Assembly: GCA_902635335.1 (NCBI GenBank)
Contig: CACPNO010000002.1
Coordinates: forward strand, 32,533-96,532
Length of the DNA stretch: 64,000 nucleotides
Reading direction: 5' to 3'
Origin: an uncultured Pelagibacteraceae bacterium
GTDB lineage: Bacteria > Pseudomonadota > Alphaproteobacteria > Pelagibacterales > Pelagibacteraceae
The notes beneath the pieces are model-generated. The model had not been told where the DNA came from, ran no database searches, and saw nothing but the letters and a program-made list of their open reading frames with translations. This document shows positions 48,178-57,776 of the stretch, piece by piece; position 1 is the stretch's first letter; each line of letters begins with the position of its first letter. Made by a program: the position numbers and the translations under genes.

Positions 48178-49093
48178 ACCAAGACACCCTGAAAAAGTTA
48201 ATAAACCGATTAATCCTATCAAAAAGAAACCTGAGTGGATTAGATCCAAGTTACTAAATAGTAAAGAATTTTTTTTAACTAAAACAGTTGTTAATAAAGA
48301 TAATCTTGTAACAGTTTGCCAAGAAGCAAACTGCCCTAATATTACTGAATGTTGGAGCAAAAGGCACGCCACACTAATGATAATGGGTGACACATGTACA
48401 AGAGCCTGTGCATTTTGTGATGTTAAAACAGGAAAACCAGAAAAATTAGATCAATTTGAGCCAATTAAAATAGCGAATGCAGTTAAAAAATTAAGTTTAA
48501 GACATGTTGTTATTACATCTGTTGATAGAGACGACCTTTCTGATGGTGGATCAAACCATTTTCATGATGTTATTGTTGCAACAAGGAAAAAAAATCCAAA
48601 TACAACAATTGAAGTTTTAACACCTGATTTTTTAAGAAAAGGAGAAGCTTACAAAAGAGTATTGGAAGCAAGCCCAGATGTTTTTAATCACAATATTGAA
48701 ACTGTTCCAAGTCTTTATGTAAAAGTTAGACCAGGGGCAAGATATTTTGGATCATTAGAACTTTTAAAAAATTCAAAAAAATTCAATAAAAATGTTTTTA
48801 CAAAATCTGGAATTATGGTTGGATTTGGAGAAACAAAAGATGAAATAATTCAAGTTATGGATGATCTAAGATCTGCAGAAGTTGATTTCTTAACTATAGG
48901 TCAATATCTTCAACCTTCAGCCAAACACTTTCCATTAAATAGGTATTACCATCCAGATGAGTTTAAAGAATTGGGTAAAATAGCAAAATCTAAGGGATTT
49001 TTATTAGTATCTTCATCACCTTTAACAAGATCTTCTTATCATGCTGATGAAGATTTTAATAAACTTAAAAATAATAGAAAAAATATTCATTAA
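48161..49093 (+). CDS. lipA: Lipoyl synthase
   Basis: A radical-SAM enzyme that inserts two sulfurs into octanoyl groups to make lipoate (310 aa). The auxiliary cluster motif [12 protein letters not shown], the radical-SAM motif CTRACAFC and the C-terminal RSSY (in TRSSYHADE) are intact. Its 5' end overlaps ftsB by 17 nt. The stop overlaps ratA (TAATG). Confidence 0.97.
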   Translation: MEIKNRPRHPEKVNKPINPIKKKPEWIRSKLLNSKEFFLTKTVVNKDNLVTVCQEANCPNITECWSKRHATLMIMGDTCTRACAFCDVKTGKPEKLDQFEPIKIANAVKKLSLRHVVITSVDRDDLSDGGSNHFHDVIVATRKKNPNTTIEVLTPDFLRKGEAYKRVLEASPDVFNHNIETVPSLYVKVRPGARYFGSLELLKNSKKFNKNVFTKSGIMVGFGETKDEIIQVMDDLRSAEVDFLTIGQYLQPSAKHFPLNRYYHPDEFKELGKIAKSKGFLLVSSSPLTRSSYHADEDFNKLKNNRKNIH

Positions 49094-49530
49094 TGCCTAA
49101 AGCTTCAGTTAAGAGATTAATTGATAATAGAAAAGAAAAACTTATAGAGTTCGTTTTAGATATTGAAAAATATCCTGAATTTGTTCCATTCTGCAAGGGT
49201 TCAAAAGTTTATGAAAAAAAACAAGAGGGAGATTTAACACTTATTGTTGCCGATTTAACAATAGGAAAAGGACCTTTTGTAGATACCTATAAAAGTGACG
49301 TTAAATTCAATAAAAAAGATGACACAATTTTTGTAACAAATATTGACGGACCTTTAAATTATTTAGAAAATAATTGGAAATTTCAGGAGCAAGGAGATTT
49401 AACAGAGGTGACTTTTGATGTTGATTTTGAAATTAAAAATAAATTTTTGAATATTTTAATGACTAAGTCTTTTCAATTTGGTATTGAAAAAATAGCCGAT
49501 GCATTTCAAAAAAGAGCTGAAAGTTTATAA
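49093..49530 (+). CDS. RatA/Coq10-family START-domain protein
   Basis: A 145-aa single-domain protein of the SRPBCC superfamily, with VLDIEKYPEFVPFCKGSKV (about 21-39), GPFVDTYKSDV and a C-terminal helix. Relatives include mitochondrial Coq10, which binds ubiquinone and supports respiration, and E. coli RatA, which was reported as a ribosome association toxin. The Coq10-like role is more plausible beside lipA, but the sequence does not decide. Its 3' end overlaps convergent pncC by 6 nt. Confidence 0.82.
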   Translation: MPKASVKRLIDNRKEKLIEFVLDIEKYPEFVPFCKGSKVYEKKQEGDLTLIVADLTIGKGPFVDTYKSDVKFNKKDDTIFVTNIDGPLNYLENNWKFQEQGDLTEVTFDVDFEIKNKFLNILMTKSFQFGIEKIADAFQKRAESL

Positions 49531-49995
49531 TATATTCAAAATCATTTTAAGAGCTTGCTTGGCAGTTGCTTTTTGAATTGTAACTCTTTTTTTACTTTTA
49601 AATAAGTTTTTCTTTATAATTATTTTACTTCCTTTTTTAAGACCTATATAAACTAGGCCGACTGGTTTTTCTTTTGTTCCTCCACTTGGTCCTGCTACAC
49701 CTGTGATTGAGATTGATATATCTGATTTACTAATTTTACTTAGATTTTTAACCATTGATAAACAGGTTTCATAGCTAACTGCACCATACTTTGTAATAGT
49801 TTTTTTTGGGACTTGAAGCAATTTTACTTTTGAATTATTAGAATAAGTCACTAGTCCCATATTAAATATTTTAGATGATCCACTAACAGATGTAATTGAA
49901 CTTGCTAAAAGTCCTCCGGTGCAAGACTCTGCAAATGATACTGTTAGTTTTTTTTTACTTAGTAACTTTACAATTTTTAATGATAAATTACTCAT
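49525..49995 (-). CDS. pncC: Nicotinamide-nucleotide amidase (CinA C-terminal domain only)
   Basis: A 156-aa stand-alone CinA C-terminal domain that hydrolyses NMN to NaMN in pyridine nucleotide salvage. SFAESCTGGLLASSITSVSG (about 19-38) carries the active-site Ser, and ITGVAGPSGGTKEKPVGLV is the other signature. The ATG at 49995 is preferred over an upstream start at 50049, since it overlaps the pgpA stop as ATGA and fits the usual length. Confidence 0.92.
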   Translation of the reverse strand: MSNLSLKIVKLLSKKKLTVSFAESCTGGLLASSITSVSGSSKIFNMGLVTYSNNSKVKLLQVPKKTITKYGAVSYETCLSMVKNLSKISKSDISISITGVAGPSGGTKEKPVGLVYIGLKKGSKIIIKKNLFKSKKRVTIQKATAKQALKMILNIL

Positions 49996-50486
49996 GAGGT
50001 AATAATCATATAAAAGACGAGAATTGCTACTACATATAATCCAGCACAAACATCATCCATTATAACACCAAAGCTATTTTTAAAGTTTTTATCGTAATAA
50101 CTTACAGGGTAGGGTTTTGCGATATCAAAAATTCTAAAAAGTATAAATATTATAAAATAAAAGGTTAGCACCCTTGCTGGATCTGTTATTTCTGAATGGG
50201 CTATTTCGTAGAGGCAAATGGGTATTGATTGACCAATAAATTCATCAATAACAACCTCTTTTGGATCCTTATTAGTTAAATCTTTAATAAATAAATTTAC
50301 TGCAAAAAGTGAAATTATAAAAATAGCAACTAAAAAAAACAAAAATACATCTGCTGGTACAGAAAAAATATGAAATAATATATATAATAAAATGACAGTA
50401 GCCAACGAAGCATAACTACCAGGTATTCTTGGTAATTTTCCAATTCCAAACATTGTAACGAATAAAGAATTAATTATTTTAAGCAT
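49992..50486 (-). CDS. pgpA: Phosphatidylglycerophosphatase A
   Basis: A 164-aa membrane enzyme that dephosphorylates phosphatidylglycerol phosphate. The N-terminal FGIGKLPRIPGSYASL (about 14-29) and the acidic active-site VVIDEFIGQSIPI and RIFDIAKPYP are characteristic, with about four hydrophobic segments. It acts downstream of cdsA, present elsewhere in this window. It overlaps ispDF by 8 nt and pncC by 4 nt. Confidence 0.94.
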   Translation of the reverse strand: MLKIINSLFVTMFGIGKLPRIPGSYASLATVILLYILFHIFSVPADVFLFFLVAIFIISLFAVNLFIKDLTNKDPKEVVIDEFIGQSIPICLYEIAHSEITDPARVLTFYFIIFILFRIFDIAKPYPVSYYDKNFKNSFGVIMDDVCAGLYVVAILVFYMIITS

Positions 50487-51585
50487 AATGATTTAATGAG
50501 ACTATTACTTCACACGCAATAGCCTCTTCTTTTCCTATCAAACCTAATTTTTCAACTGTTTTACCTTTTAGATTAATTTGATCTTTATTTACATTGAGCA
50601 AATTAGACAAAGATTTAATAATTCTCTTTCTATATTTTGAAACTTTAGGTCTCTCACAAATTAAATTTATATCGATATTATTAATAGAAAACCCCTCTTT
50701 ATCCAAGTTTTTCAAAATAGGAGACAACATGTTGGGGGATCTTATATTTTTAAACCTTCTTTTATTACTTGGATAAAGAGTTCCAATATCTTTTTTTGTC
50801 ATAGCACCAAGTAGTCCATCTATTATGGCATGGATAATTACATCTCCATCTGAGTGACCTTTTAGACCTGAATGGAATGGAATATTTATTCCACCAAGGT
50901 ATAATTTTTTATTTTTTATCAATCTATGTATATCAAATCCAATTCCATAAAAATTTTGAAAATTAATCTTTTCTAAATCAGATTTAGTTGTAATCTTGAA
51001 ATTATTTTCTTCACCTTTTATAAATTTAATTTTTTTTTTATTATCTAAAAATAATGTAGCTTCATCAGTAATTTTTTTTTTATTTAATTTAGAAAGATTG
51101 AACAAAGTTTTAAAATTAAAACATTGTGGAGTCTGGGTAAACAGCAAATTTTCTCTTTTCAAATTTAGAATTTTATTTTCAATTTTATATTTTGTTGAGT
51201 TATTTGTTGTAACATAAGGTACTACCGCCTTATTTTTTTTTAATTTTGAGTTTAGTTTTTTTAACAATTCAATTGAAAAATTTGGTCGTGCTGCATCATG
51301 AATAAAAACATTTGTAAATTTCTTATTTTTTATAAAATTTAATGCTTTTTGTGATGATTGATATCTCTCTCTACCACCTTTAATCACTTTAATAGATTTA
51401 TCTTTAACTTTTTTGATTGGAGTATTTGATACAATTATTATTGATTTAAATAGCTTGGATTTTAATGCCTTATCTACCGAATGCATAAATAAGGGTTTAT
51501 TTATATAATTTGAAAATTGTTTTGGACTATTTGATTTAAATCTCTTACCTTTGCCAGCAGCTAGTAGTATAAAACAATTTGTCAT
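50479..51585 (-). CDS. ispDF: Bifunctional IspD/IspF (MEP cytidylyltransferase and MECDP synthase)
   Basis: A natural fusion of two MEP-pathway enzymes (368 aa). The N-terminal IspD domain (about 1-205) has LLAAGKGKRFKSNSPKQF and HDAARPNF. The C-terminal IspF domain (about 210-368) has GIGFDIHRL, GHSDGDVIIHAIIDGLLGA with the zinc ligands, and GLIGKEEAIA. Such fusions are common in alphaproteobacteria. It works after Dxr, made from the same window. Confidence 0.96.
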   Translation of the reverse strand: MTNCFILLAAGKGKRFKSNSPKQFSNYINKPLFMHSVDKALKSKLFKSIIIVSNTPIKKVKDKSIKVIKGGRERYQSSQKALNFIKNKKFTNVFIHDAARPNFSIELLKKLNSKLKKNKAVVPYVTTNNSTKYKIENKILNLKRENLLFTQTPQCFNFKTLFNLSKLNKKKITDEATLFLDNKKKIKFIKGEENNFKITTKSDLEKINFQNFYGIGFDIHRLIKNKKLYLGGINIPFHSGLKGHSDGDVIIHAIIDGLLGAMTKKDIGTLYPSNKRRFKNIRSPNMLSPILKNLDKEGFSINNIDINLICERPKVSKYRKRIIKSLSNLLNVNKDQINLKGKTVEKLGLIGKEEAIACEVIVSLNHYA

Positions 51586-51620
51586 GATGTTATAAAATTA
51601 TTTTAATATATTTTTAAATT

Positions 51621-53399
51621 ATGTTTGCTTTGTTCAAAAGAAATTTGTTTATCATAGTTATATTTATATTAACGATTTCTTTAGGTTTCCTTACATTTTT
51701 AACATTTATCAATAAAAGTTTTATTAAACTTAACGAAGATAGTCTCGAAATTCTCCTTATATCTAATATATGTTTGGTACTTTTATTTTTTGTATTAATA
51801 TTTATTGATATTAAAAATTCTATCAGAAACAATATTAATGTAAGGGGTTCAGTTGCCAATAGAAAATATATAGTTTCTTTTGCTCTATTTACTCTTATCC
51901 CATCATTATTAATAGCTATTTTCTCACTATTTATTTTTTCTTTTGCATTGGAAAAATATTTTGACAAAAGAATTACTACGGCAGTAAATAATTCATATGA
52001 AATAGCAAAAAATTATCTTGATGAGAAAAGAAATAAAATAGAGTCAGAGATAGTACTAATTGCATTTGATTTGAATAAATATTCTGAATTGTATAAATCT
52101 AACCCTGATAGATATCAAATTATATTAAACACTCAAAGATTTCTTAGAGATATTGATCAGCTGCACTTAATAAATCAAGATGGCAAACTGCTAAGATCAG
52201 CAGCAAACTCAGAATATAAAAAAATTGAAGACAGAGCAATGCAGATGGTAAGAAATGATGATAGGCCATTAAAAATAATAAATACTTTTGAAAATAAATC
52301 AGCCGCAGTTGTAAGGTTATCTAATTATGAAAATACTTTTTTATATGTAATAAAATATATAGATAAAAATATATCAAATTATTTAATTGAGTCTGAAGAA
52401 GCTGTTAATTTTTACTATACAGTTGAAAATCAAAATTTAGGTATTAGAATTTCATTTGCTATAATTTATGTTACACTTGTTACACTTCTACTCTTTTTAT
52501 CTATAACTATTGCTATAAGATTTTCATCTCGTTTCTTTATATCAATAAATAATTTGATAACAGCCTCAGAAAGTATTGGTAGAGGAAATCTTGATACAAA
52601 AGTCCCTGACCTAAAAGCAGATATTGAAATGGAACGACTAAATAAAAATTTTAATTCAATGATTGAAAGATTAAAGAGTCAACAAGAAAAACTACTTACT
52701 AATGAACGACATGAGGCTTGGGACAGTGTTGCAAGAAAATTAGCTCACGAAATTAAAAATCCTTTAACGCCAATACAATTAACTATTGATAATCTTAAAA
52801 CAAAATATTTACCAAATATTGAAAATGAAAGACAGGAAAAATATTTAAATAACCTTAAAACTATACATAAACAAATAAAGCAAATTGAAAATTTAGTAAA
52901 TGAATTTTCTGATTTTGCTAGAATGCCAAAACCTTTATTAAAACTTAACAATTTAAATAATGTAATTAATGAAAATATTAGCCTGGTAAATAAATTTGAT
53001 AATTCAGTTAAAATTAGATTAGTTAACCATTTGTCAAATGAAGTGGTATTAAATTTTGATAATGAACAGTTTAATAGACTATTTTTTAATCTTATTAAAA
53101 ATTCCGTCGAAAGCATTCAAGAAAAATCAAAAAAAGACAGCAAAATTGACAAAAATATAGATATAGAAATTAGACAGAGAAGACATTATATAAACATTAA
53201 TATTGTTGATACTGGTATTGGATTTAAAAACAAAAAAACCAAAGATATAATAAAACCTTATTTTACAACTAAAGAAAAAGGAACTGGATTAGGATTATCA
53301 ATTGTAGATAAAATTATTAGTGATCATGAAGGGTCAATTAAATTTTTAAATCATAAAAAAGGTGCAAAAATTCAAATTATTATTCCATATAAAAAATAA
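51621..53399 (+). CDS. ntrY: NtrY-like sensor histidine kinase lacking a PAS domain
   Basis: A 592-aa membrane kinase. Helices lie at about 8-30, 43-63, 83-110 and 275-300, around a periplasmic sensor region (about 112-272). A HAMP segment (about 300-355) leads directly into the HisKA domain with His376 in KLAHEIKNPLTP, then the ATPase (GTGLGLSIVDKI). Relatives of about 720-770 aa have a PAS domain between HAMP and HisKA, and none is seen here. It overlaps ntrX by 1 nt. The gap to divergent ispDF is only 35 bp. Confidence 0.92.
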   Translation: MFALFKRNLFIIVIFILTISLGFLTFLTFINKSFIKLNEDSLEILLISNICLVLLFFVLIFIDIKNSIRNNINVRGSVANRKYIVSFALFTLIPSLLIAIFSLFIFSFALEKYFDKRITTAVNNSYEIAKNYLDEKRNKIESEIVLIAFDLNKYSELYKSNPDRYQIILNTQRFLRDIDQLHLINQDGKLLRSAANSEYKKIEDRAMQMVRNDDRPLKIINTFENKSAAVVRLSNYENTFLYVIKYIDKNISNYLIESEEAVNFYYTVENQNLGIRISFAIIYVTLVTLLLFLSITIAIRFSSRFFISINNLITASESIGRGNLDTKVPDLKADIEMERLNKNFNSMIERLKSQQEKLLTNERHEAWDSVARKLAHEIKNPLTPIQLTIDNLKTKYLPNIENERQEKYLNNLKTIHKQIKQIENLVNEFSDFARMPKPLLKLNNLNNVINENISLVNKFDNSVKIRLVNHLSNEVVLNFDNEQFNRLFFNLIKNSVESIQEKSKKDSKIDKNIDIEIRQRRHYININIVDTGIGFKNKKTKDIIKPYFTTKEKGTGLGLSIVDKIISDHEGSIKFLNHKKGAKIQIIIPYKK

Positions 53400-54754
53400 T
53401 GTCAGCTGAAATTTTAATTATAGACGATAATGCAGATATAAGACTAATTATTGATGAATTAATTAAAGACGCTGGATATAAAACAAGAGTTGCTGCAAAC
53501 TTTAATCAAGCTTTAACCGAGGTTGATAAAAAACTTCCAGATGTTGCAATAATTGATGTTAAATTAGACAAAGGTGACAACGATGGTATTCTATTGTTAG
53601 ATCACATTAAGAAAAAAAATCCTGATTTACCTGTAATAATGATATCAGGCCATGCTAATATTGAGATGGCTGTAAATTCATTAAAATCTGGTGCGTTCGA
53701 ATTTATTCAAAAACCATTTGATAAAGAAAGACTTTTAAATTTTGTTAATAGAGCAGTTGAAAATTACAATTTGAAAAATGAAAATAAAACCTTAAATACA
53801 AAACTTTTTCATACATTTGAATTAGTAGGAAAAAGTTCAAATATTCTTTCAATAAAAGATCAGATAAATAAACTGTCAAAATCTGAAAGTAGAATATTTA
53901 TTAGTGGACCCACAGGATCAGGAAAAGAATTAATTTCTAGAAAAATACATAAAAATTCAAAACGAAAAGATGGACCATTTATAGTAATAAATGGAGCACT
54001 TCTAGATGCAAAAAAATATGAGCTAGAGTTGTTTGGTGAAGAAAAGAAAGATGGTTCTATATTTTATGGAGCTCTTGAGAAAGCATCAGGAGGAATATTA
54101 TTGATTGACGAAGTTACGGAAATTCCTCTTGAGACACAGTCAAAAATTCTAAGAGTTGTAATAGATCAAAAATTTAAAAGAATAAATAGCAATCATGACA
54201 TAAAGGTTGACGTAAGAATTATTTGTACAAATAGCAAAGATGTTCAACAAGAAATTAAATTAGGAAACTTTAGAGAAGACTTATTTCACCGATTAAATGT
54301 ATTTAATATTAAAATAGATCCATTAAATAAAAGAATTGACGACATTCCAATACTAATAGATTATTTTACTGAGAATATTTGTGAAGCCAATAATTTTAAA
54401 AAATTTAAGATTATAGATAATAATTACTTACTTAATTACGATTGGCCAGGAAATGTGAGAGAATTAAGAAATTTGATAGAGAGAATAGCAATACTATCAC
54501 CCGGCGATGATAACGAAAGATTAATGAATATTATTAAAGAATCCTTATCAAAATCAATTGAAGATGAATTTTCTGTAACAGAAACTCTTACAGTACCATT
54601 AAAAGAAGCTAGAGAGAGTTTTGAAAAACAATATCTAATTTCCCAATTAAAAAAATTTAGTGGAAATATTTCCAAAACCGCAAAATTTATAGGCATGGAA
54701 AGATCAGCTTTACATAGAAAGCTAAAATTACTTGGAGTTAAAGATTTAAACTAA
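53399..54754 (+). CDS. ntrX: NtrX-family response regulator
   Basis: A 451-aa regulator with a receiver domain (phospho-acceptor Asp53 in AIIDVKLD), an AAA+ domain (Walker A GPTGSGKEL at about 171-179, GGILLIDEVTE as Walker B) and a C-terminal Fis-type helix-turn-helix (NISKTAKFIGMERSALHRKL). The GAFTGA loop that touches sigma-54 should follow ELFGEE near residues 213-225 but is replaced by an unrelated KKDGSIFYGALE stretch. It probably regulates without sigma-54. Partner of NtrY. Confidence 0.93.
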   Translation: MSAEILIIDDNADIRLIIDELIKDAGYKTRVAANFNQALTEVDKKLPDVAIIDVKLDKGDNDGILLLDHIKKKNPDLPVIMISGHANIEMAVNSLKSGAFEFIQKPFDKERLLNFVNRAVENYNLKNENKTLNTKLFHTFELVGKSSNILSIKDQINKLSKSESRIFISGPTGSGKELISRKIHKNSKRKDGPFIVINGALLDAKKYELELFGEEKKDGSIFYGALEKASGGILLIDEVTEIPLETQSKILRVVIDQKFKRINSNHDIKVDVRIICTNSKDVQQEIKLGNFREDLFHRLNVFNIKIDPLNKRIDDIPILIDYFTENICEANNFKKFKIIDNNYLLNYDWPGNVRELRNLIERIAILSPGDDNERLMNIIKESLSKSIEDEFSVTETLTVPLKEARESFEKQYLISQLKKFSGNISKTAKFIGMERSALHRKLKLLGVKDLN

Positions 54755-56127
54755 TGAATATAATTATATGTGGAGCTGGAAGAGTAGGGTCTACAATTGC
54801 AAAAATGTTAATTGAACAAAATCACTCAATTACAATGATAGATCAATCAAGTGAAGATATTCAAAAAATTAATGAAACTTTAGACGTTAAAGCTATTGTT
54901 GGTAAAGCAACCTCCCCAGAAATTTTAGAAAAAGCAAATACAAAAGATGCAGATATGATCATAGCAGTGACAAGAAACGATGAAATAAATATGTTGATAT
55001 GCCAAATAGCTTTTTCTTTATTTCAAGTTCCAAAAAAAATTGCTCGAATAAGGTTTCAAGAATATCTTGACCCAAAATATTCAGGATTATTTAATAGAGA
55101 AAATTTACCAATTGATAATATTATCTCTCCAGAAATTGAAATTGCAAAATCTATTCAGCGTAAATTAGAGGCACCTGGAACTTTAGACAATGTGCCTTTT
55201 GCAGAAAATAAAATAAGATTATTAGAAATATTGATTGATGAAAAATGCTCAATCCAAGGAATAAATTTAAATGAACTTACGAAAAAATTCCCAAAATTAA
55301 ATGCCTATATTCTTGGTGTTATTAGGAATGAAAAATTTGTAGTAATGAAAAAAACAGATCAACTCAAACTTAATGATAAAGCTTATGTGGTTGTTAACAG
55401 TAATCAAATGCAAGAAACTTTGACTGTATTTGGACATAACGAAAAAATTTCAAATAAAATTTTAATTATAGGTGGAGGAAATATTGGTTTTAATCTTGCT
55501 AAAAATATTGAACAATCATTCGACTCAGCTAGGGTTAAGATAATTGAAAAAGATAAATCTAGAGCAGAATATATAGCTAATAAACTAAATGATACTATTG
55601 TGATTAACGGTAATGGTTTAGACGAAGATGTGTTAAGCGAGGCTAATATTGATGAAGTTGAAACAGTTTTGGCGTTAACAAATGATGATGAAGATAATTT
55701 AATGGTAAGTGTAATTGTAGAAAAATTTTCAAAAGATAAAAGAACTATGGCTCTAATAAATAAGCCTAATTATTCTTTATTGCAATCTTCTTTGAAAATT
55801 GATGATTTAATTGATCCACGAATGAATACGGTTTCAAGTATATTAAAACATGTTCATAAAGGAACTATTGAAAACGCATACACAATTTTAAATGGAGAAT
55901 ATGAAGTTATAGAAGCTGATATAATAGAAACATCTGAGTTAATTAATAAACAGTTAAAAGATTCTAATTTACCTGATGAAATAAGAATTGGGGCTATATT
56001 GAGAGATAGTGAAGTTATTATTCCAAGTTCAAGTTACGTTTTTCAAAAAGATGATACTGTCGTTCTTCTTTCAAAGAGAGACCAACTACCTGTTGTAGAA
56101 AATATGTTTAGAATTAGTTCAATCTAA
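54754..56127 (+). CDS. trkA: Trk potassium uptake regulatory protein TrkA
   Basis: A 457-aa cytoplasmic regulator that binds the TrkH channel. It has two RCK units, each with a Rossmann glycine loop (GAGRVGSTIAKML at about 5-17 and GGGNIGFNLAKNI at about 240-252) and a TrkA-C domain after it (LLEILIDEK and EADIIETSE regions). It overlaps ntrX by 1 nt and lies 7 nt before trkH. ntrY-ntrX-trkA is a conserved alphaproteobacterial order. Confidence 0.96.
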   Translation: MNIIICGAGRVGSTIAKMLIEQNHSITMIDQSSEDIQKINETLDVKAIVGKATSPEILEKANTKDADMIIAVTRNDEINMLICQIAFSLFQVPKKIARIRFQEYLDPKYSGLFNRENLPIDNIISPEIEIAKSIQRKLEAPGTLDNVPFAENKIRLLEILIDEKCSIQGINLNELTKKFPKLNAYILGVIRNEKFVVMKKTDQLKLNDKAYVVVNSNQMQETLTVFGHNEKISNKILIIGGGNIGFNLAKNIEQSFDSARVKIIEKDKSRAEYIANKLNDTIVINGNGLDEDVLSEANIDEVETVLALTNDDEDNLMVSVIVEKFSKDKRTMALINKPNYSLLQSSLKIDDLIDPRMNTVSSILKHVHKGTIENAYTILNGEYEVIEADIIETSELINKQLKDSNLPDEIRIGAILRDSEVIIPSSSYVFQKDDTVVLLSKRDQLPVVENMFRISSI

Positions 56128-56134
56128 TTTTAAT

Positions 56135-57544
56135 ATGACAAAATTTAGTTCTAAATATATTAGCTCTTTTTTATTTTTAATAAGTATTTTGTCGTTTTTT
56201 AATATAATTTATTCAAACTATTTTGGAATTTTTTTTAATATAGAAAATTATGTTTATACATTGTTTCTAAGCCTTATTTCAGGAGGGCTTTTATTATTTT
56301 TTAATAGAAAAAAAACTCAAAAAATTACTCTTTTTGGAAAAATATTTACTGTATTGTCGGGATATTTTTTATTTCCATTAATAATATCAATTCCATATTA
56401 TTTCGGTATTCAGAATATTTCATTTCTAAACTCATATTTTGAAGCAATATCTGGTTTTACTTCAACTGGTTTTACAATATTTGAAAATATCAAACAATTA
56501 GATGAAAGCTTAATTTTATGGAGATCAAGTTCCCAGTGGATTGGAGGAATTTATTTTCTTTTTTCAATTTTATTATTGATTGATATTTTCGATAAAAATC
56601 TAAAACATTCATTTACTGAATATTTATCATTAAATTATAAAGAAATTTTTAAACAATCATTAAAAATTATAATAATTTATTCTGCGTTAACTTTGTTAAT
56701 ATTTATTTTATTTAAGACAATAAATTTAAGAACTTTTGATGCATTTAATTTATCACTTTCTATAATATCTTCTGGTGGTTTTTTACCTTTTAATAGAATC
56801 GATTATTTATTTGAAAACGATTTAAGTAAAATTGTTTTGTCATTTACTATGATGTTGTCATTTTTTAGTCTGTTTTTAGTCTACAATCTTATTTTTTTTA
56901 ACAAAAAAAAACTTAACTTTTTAAGTGAAGATTTTAATCTTTTAATTTATTTATTAATTATAATTTCATTTTCTTTTGTTTTTTTAAATTCTAGTAATAA
57001 TTTTCCCACAATTTTAGTTGCAATATCAAGTAGTATTTCAAATATTGGTATTTCATTAAATGATACCCCAGGCAATTTAACATTTATTTTTTTTATTTTG
57101 GTAGTTGTAGGAGGTTCTTTTTTTTCAACAAGTTCTGGTATTAGAGTTTTAAAAATTTTAGGCTTATTAAAGTTTTCTATGAATAATTTATTATCACATA
57201 CAAAACCAAATCAAATATATTCAAATAAAGTTAGATTGATAAATGAAAATACCGAAAAATCCGATATTAATAAATATTTCTTTTCGATACTTATTTTTAT
57301 AATTTCTTTATTTTTATTAACATTGCTTTTAACACTTTCAGACTTTCAATTTGAAAATTCTTTCAAGCTTTCAATTCTTACAATTATGAATACAGTTAAC
57401 TCAAGTATGTTTGAACTTACAAATCTTGACTTTTATAATTTTCCTTTTTTGACTAAGATTTATTTAATAATTTTCATGATAATAGGCCGTGTAGAACTCT
57501 TAACAATACTAATATTATTTAAAAAATATCTTTTCAAAAATTAA
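56135..57544 (+). CDS. trkH: Trk potassium uptake channel TrkH
   Basis: A 469-aa polytopic membrane protein that imports potassium with TrkA. Four pore loops are expected. Clear ones are EAISGFTSTGFTIF (about 101-114), SIISSGGFLPFNR, SISNIGISLNDTPG and TIMNTVNSSMFELT, and a GGSFFSTSSGIRVLK gating-loop region is seen. It closes the ntrYX-trkAH run, and tRNA-Arg begins 24 nt later. Confidence 0.94.
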   Translation: MTKFSSKYISSFLFLISILSFFNIIYSNYFGIFFNIENYVYTLFLSLISGGLLLFFNRKKTQKITLFGKIFTVLSGYFLFPLIISIPYYFGIQNISFLNSYFEAISGFTSTGFTIFENIKQLDESLILWRSSSQWIGGIYFLFSILLLIDIFDKNLKHSFTEYLSLNYKEIFKQSLKIIIIYSALTLLIFILFKTINLRTFDAFNLSLSIISSGGFLPFNRIDYLFENDLSKIVLSFTMMLSFFSLFLVYNLIFFNKKKLNFLSEDFNLLIYLLIIISFSFVFLNSSNNFPTILVAISSSISNIGISLNDTPGNLTFIFFILVVVGGSFFSTSSGIRVLKILGLLKFSMNNLLSHTKPNQIYSNKVRLINENTEKSDINKYFFSILIFIISLFLLTLLLTLSDFQFENSFKLSILTIMNTVNSSMFELTNLDFYNFPFLTKIYLIIFMIIGRVELLTILILFKKYLFKN

Positions 57545-57568
57545 AATAATATTATAAGGTACTTTTTT

Positions 57569-57645
57569 GCGCCCTTAGCTCAGCTGGATAGAGCATCGGT
57601 TTTCTAAACCGAGGGTCGGAGGTTCGAATCCTCCAGGGCGCGCCA
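57569..57645 (+). tRNA. tRNA-Arg (anticodon TCT)
   Basis: A 77-nt cloverleaf. The acceptor GCGCCCT pairs with AGGGCGC, the D arm is AGCTCAGCTGGATAGAGC, the anticodon loop TTTCTAA gives TCT (reads AGA, the dominant Arg codon here), the T arm is GGTTCGAATCC, and CCA is encoded at 57643-57645. Confidence 0.97.
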
Positions 57646-57656
57646 TCATTAATTGA

Positions 57657-57754
57657 TCAATATTGATGAGGTTATTTTACCATTGATGGTTGTAAAACTT
57701 TCTGCTTTACTTAGATATTCAAAAATTACTTTTTTGAATAATTTGTTAACAAAT
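57657..57754. promoter_or_regulatory. Palindrome-rich leader region of aapJ
   Basis: The 131-bp gap between tRNA-Arg and aapJ holds three inverted repeats. TCAATATTGA (57657-57666) is a perfect palindrome. ATTCAAAAA (57717-57725) and TTTTTGAAT (57731-57739) form a 9-bp stem. ATTTGTTAACAAAT (57741-57754) is a perfect 14-bp palindrome ending 22 bp before the aapJ ATG. They could be operator sites or RNA hairpins. No strong -35/-10 pair could be assigned. Confidence 0.4.
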
Positions 57755-57776
57755 AAATAATAAAAAGAGGAAAATA

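Noticed and set aside
49996..50049. Longer pncC start at 50049
   Set aside because: The extra 18 residues are not CinA-like and overlap pgpA heavily. The ATG at 49995 gives the typical ATGA junction.
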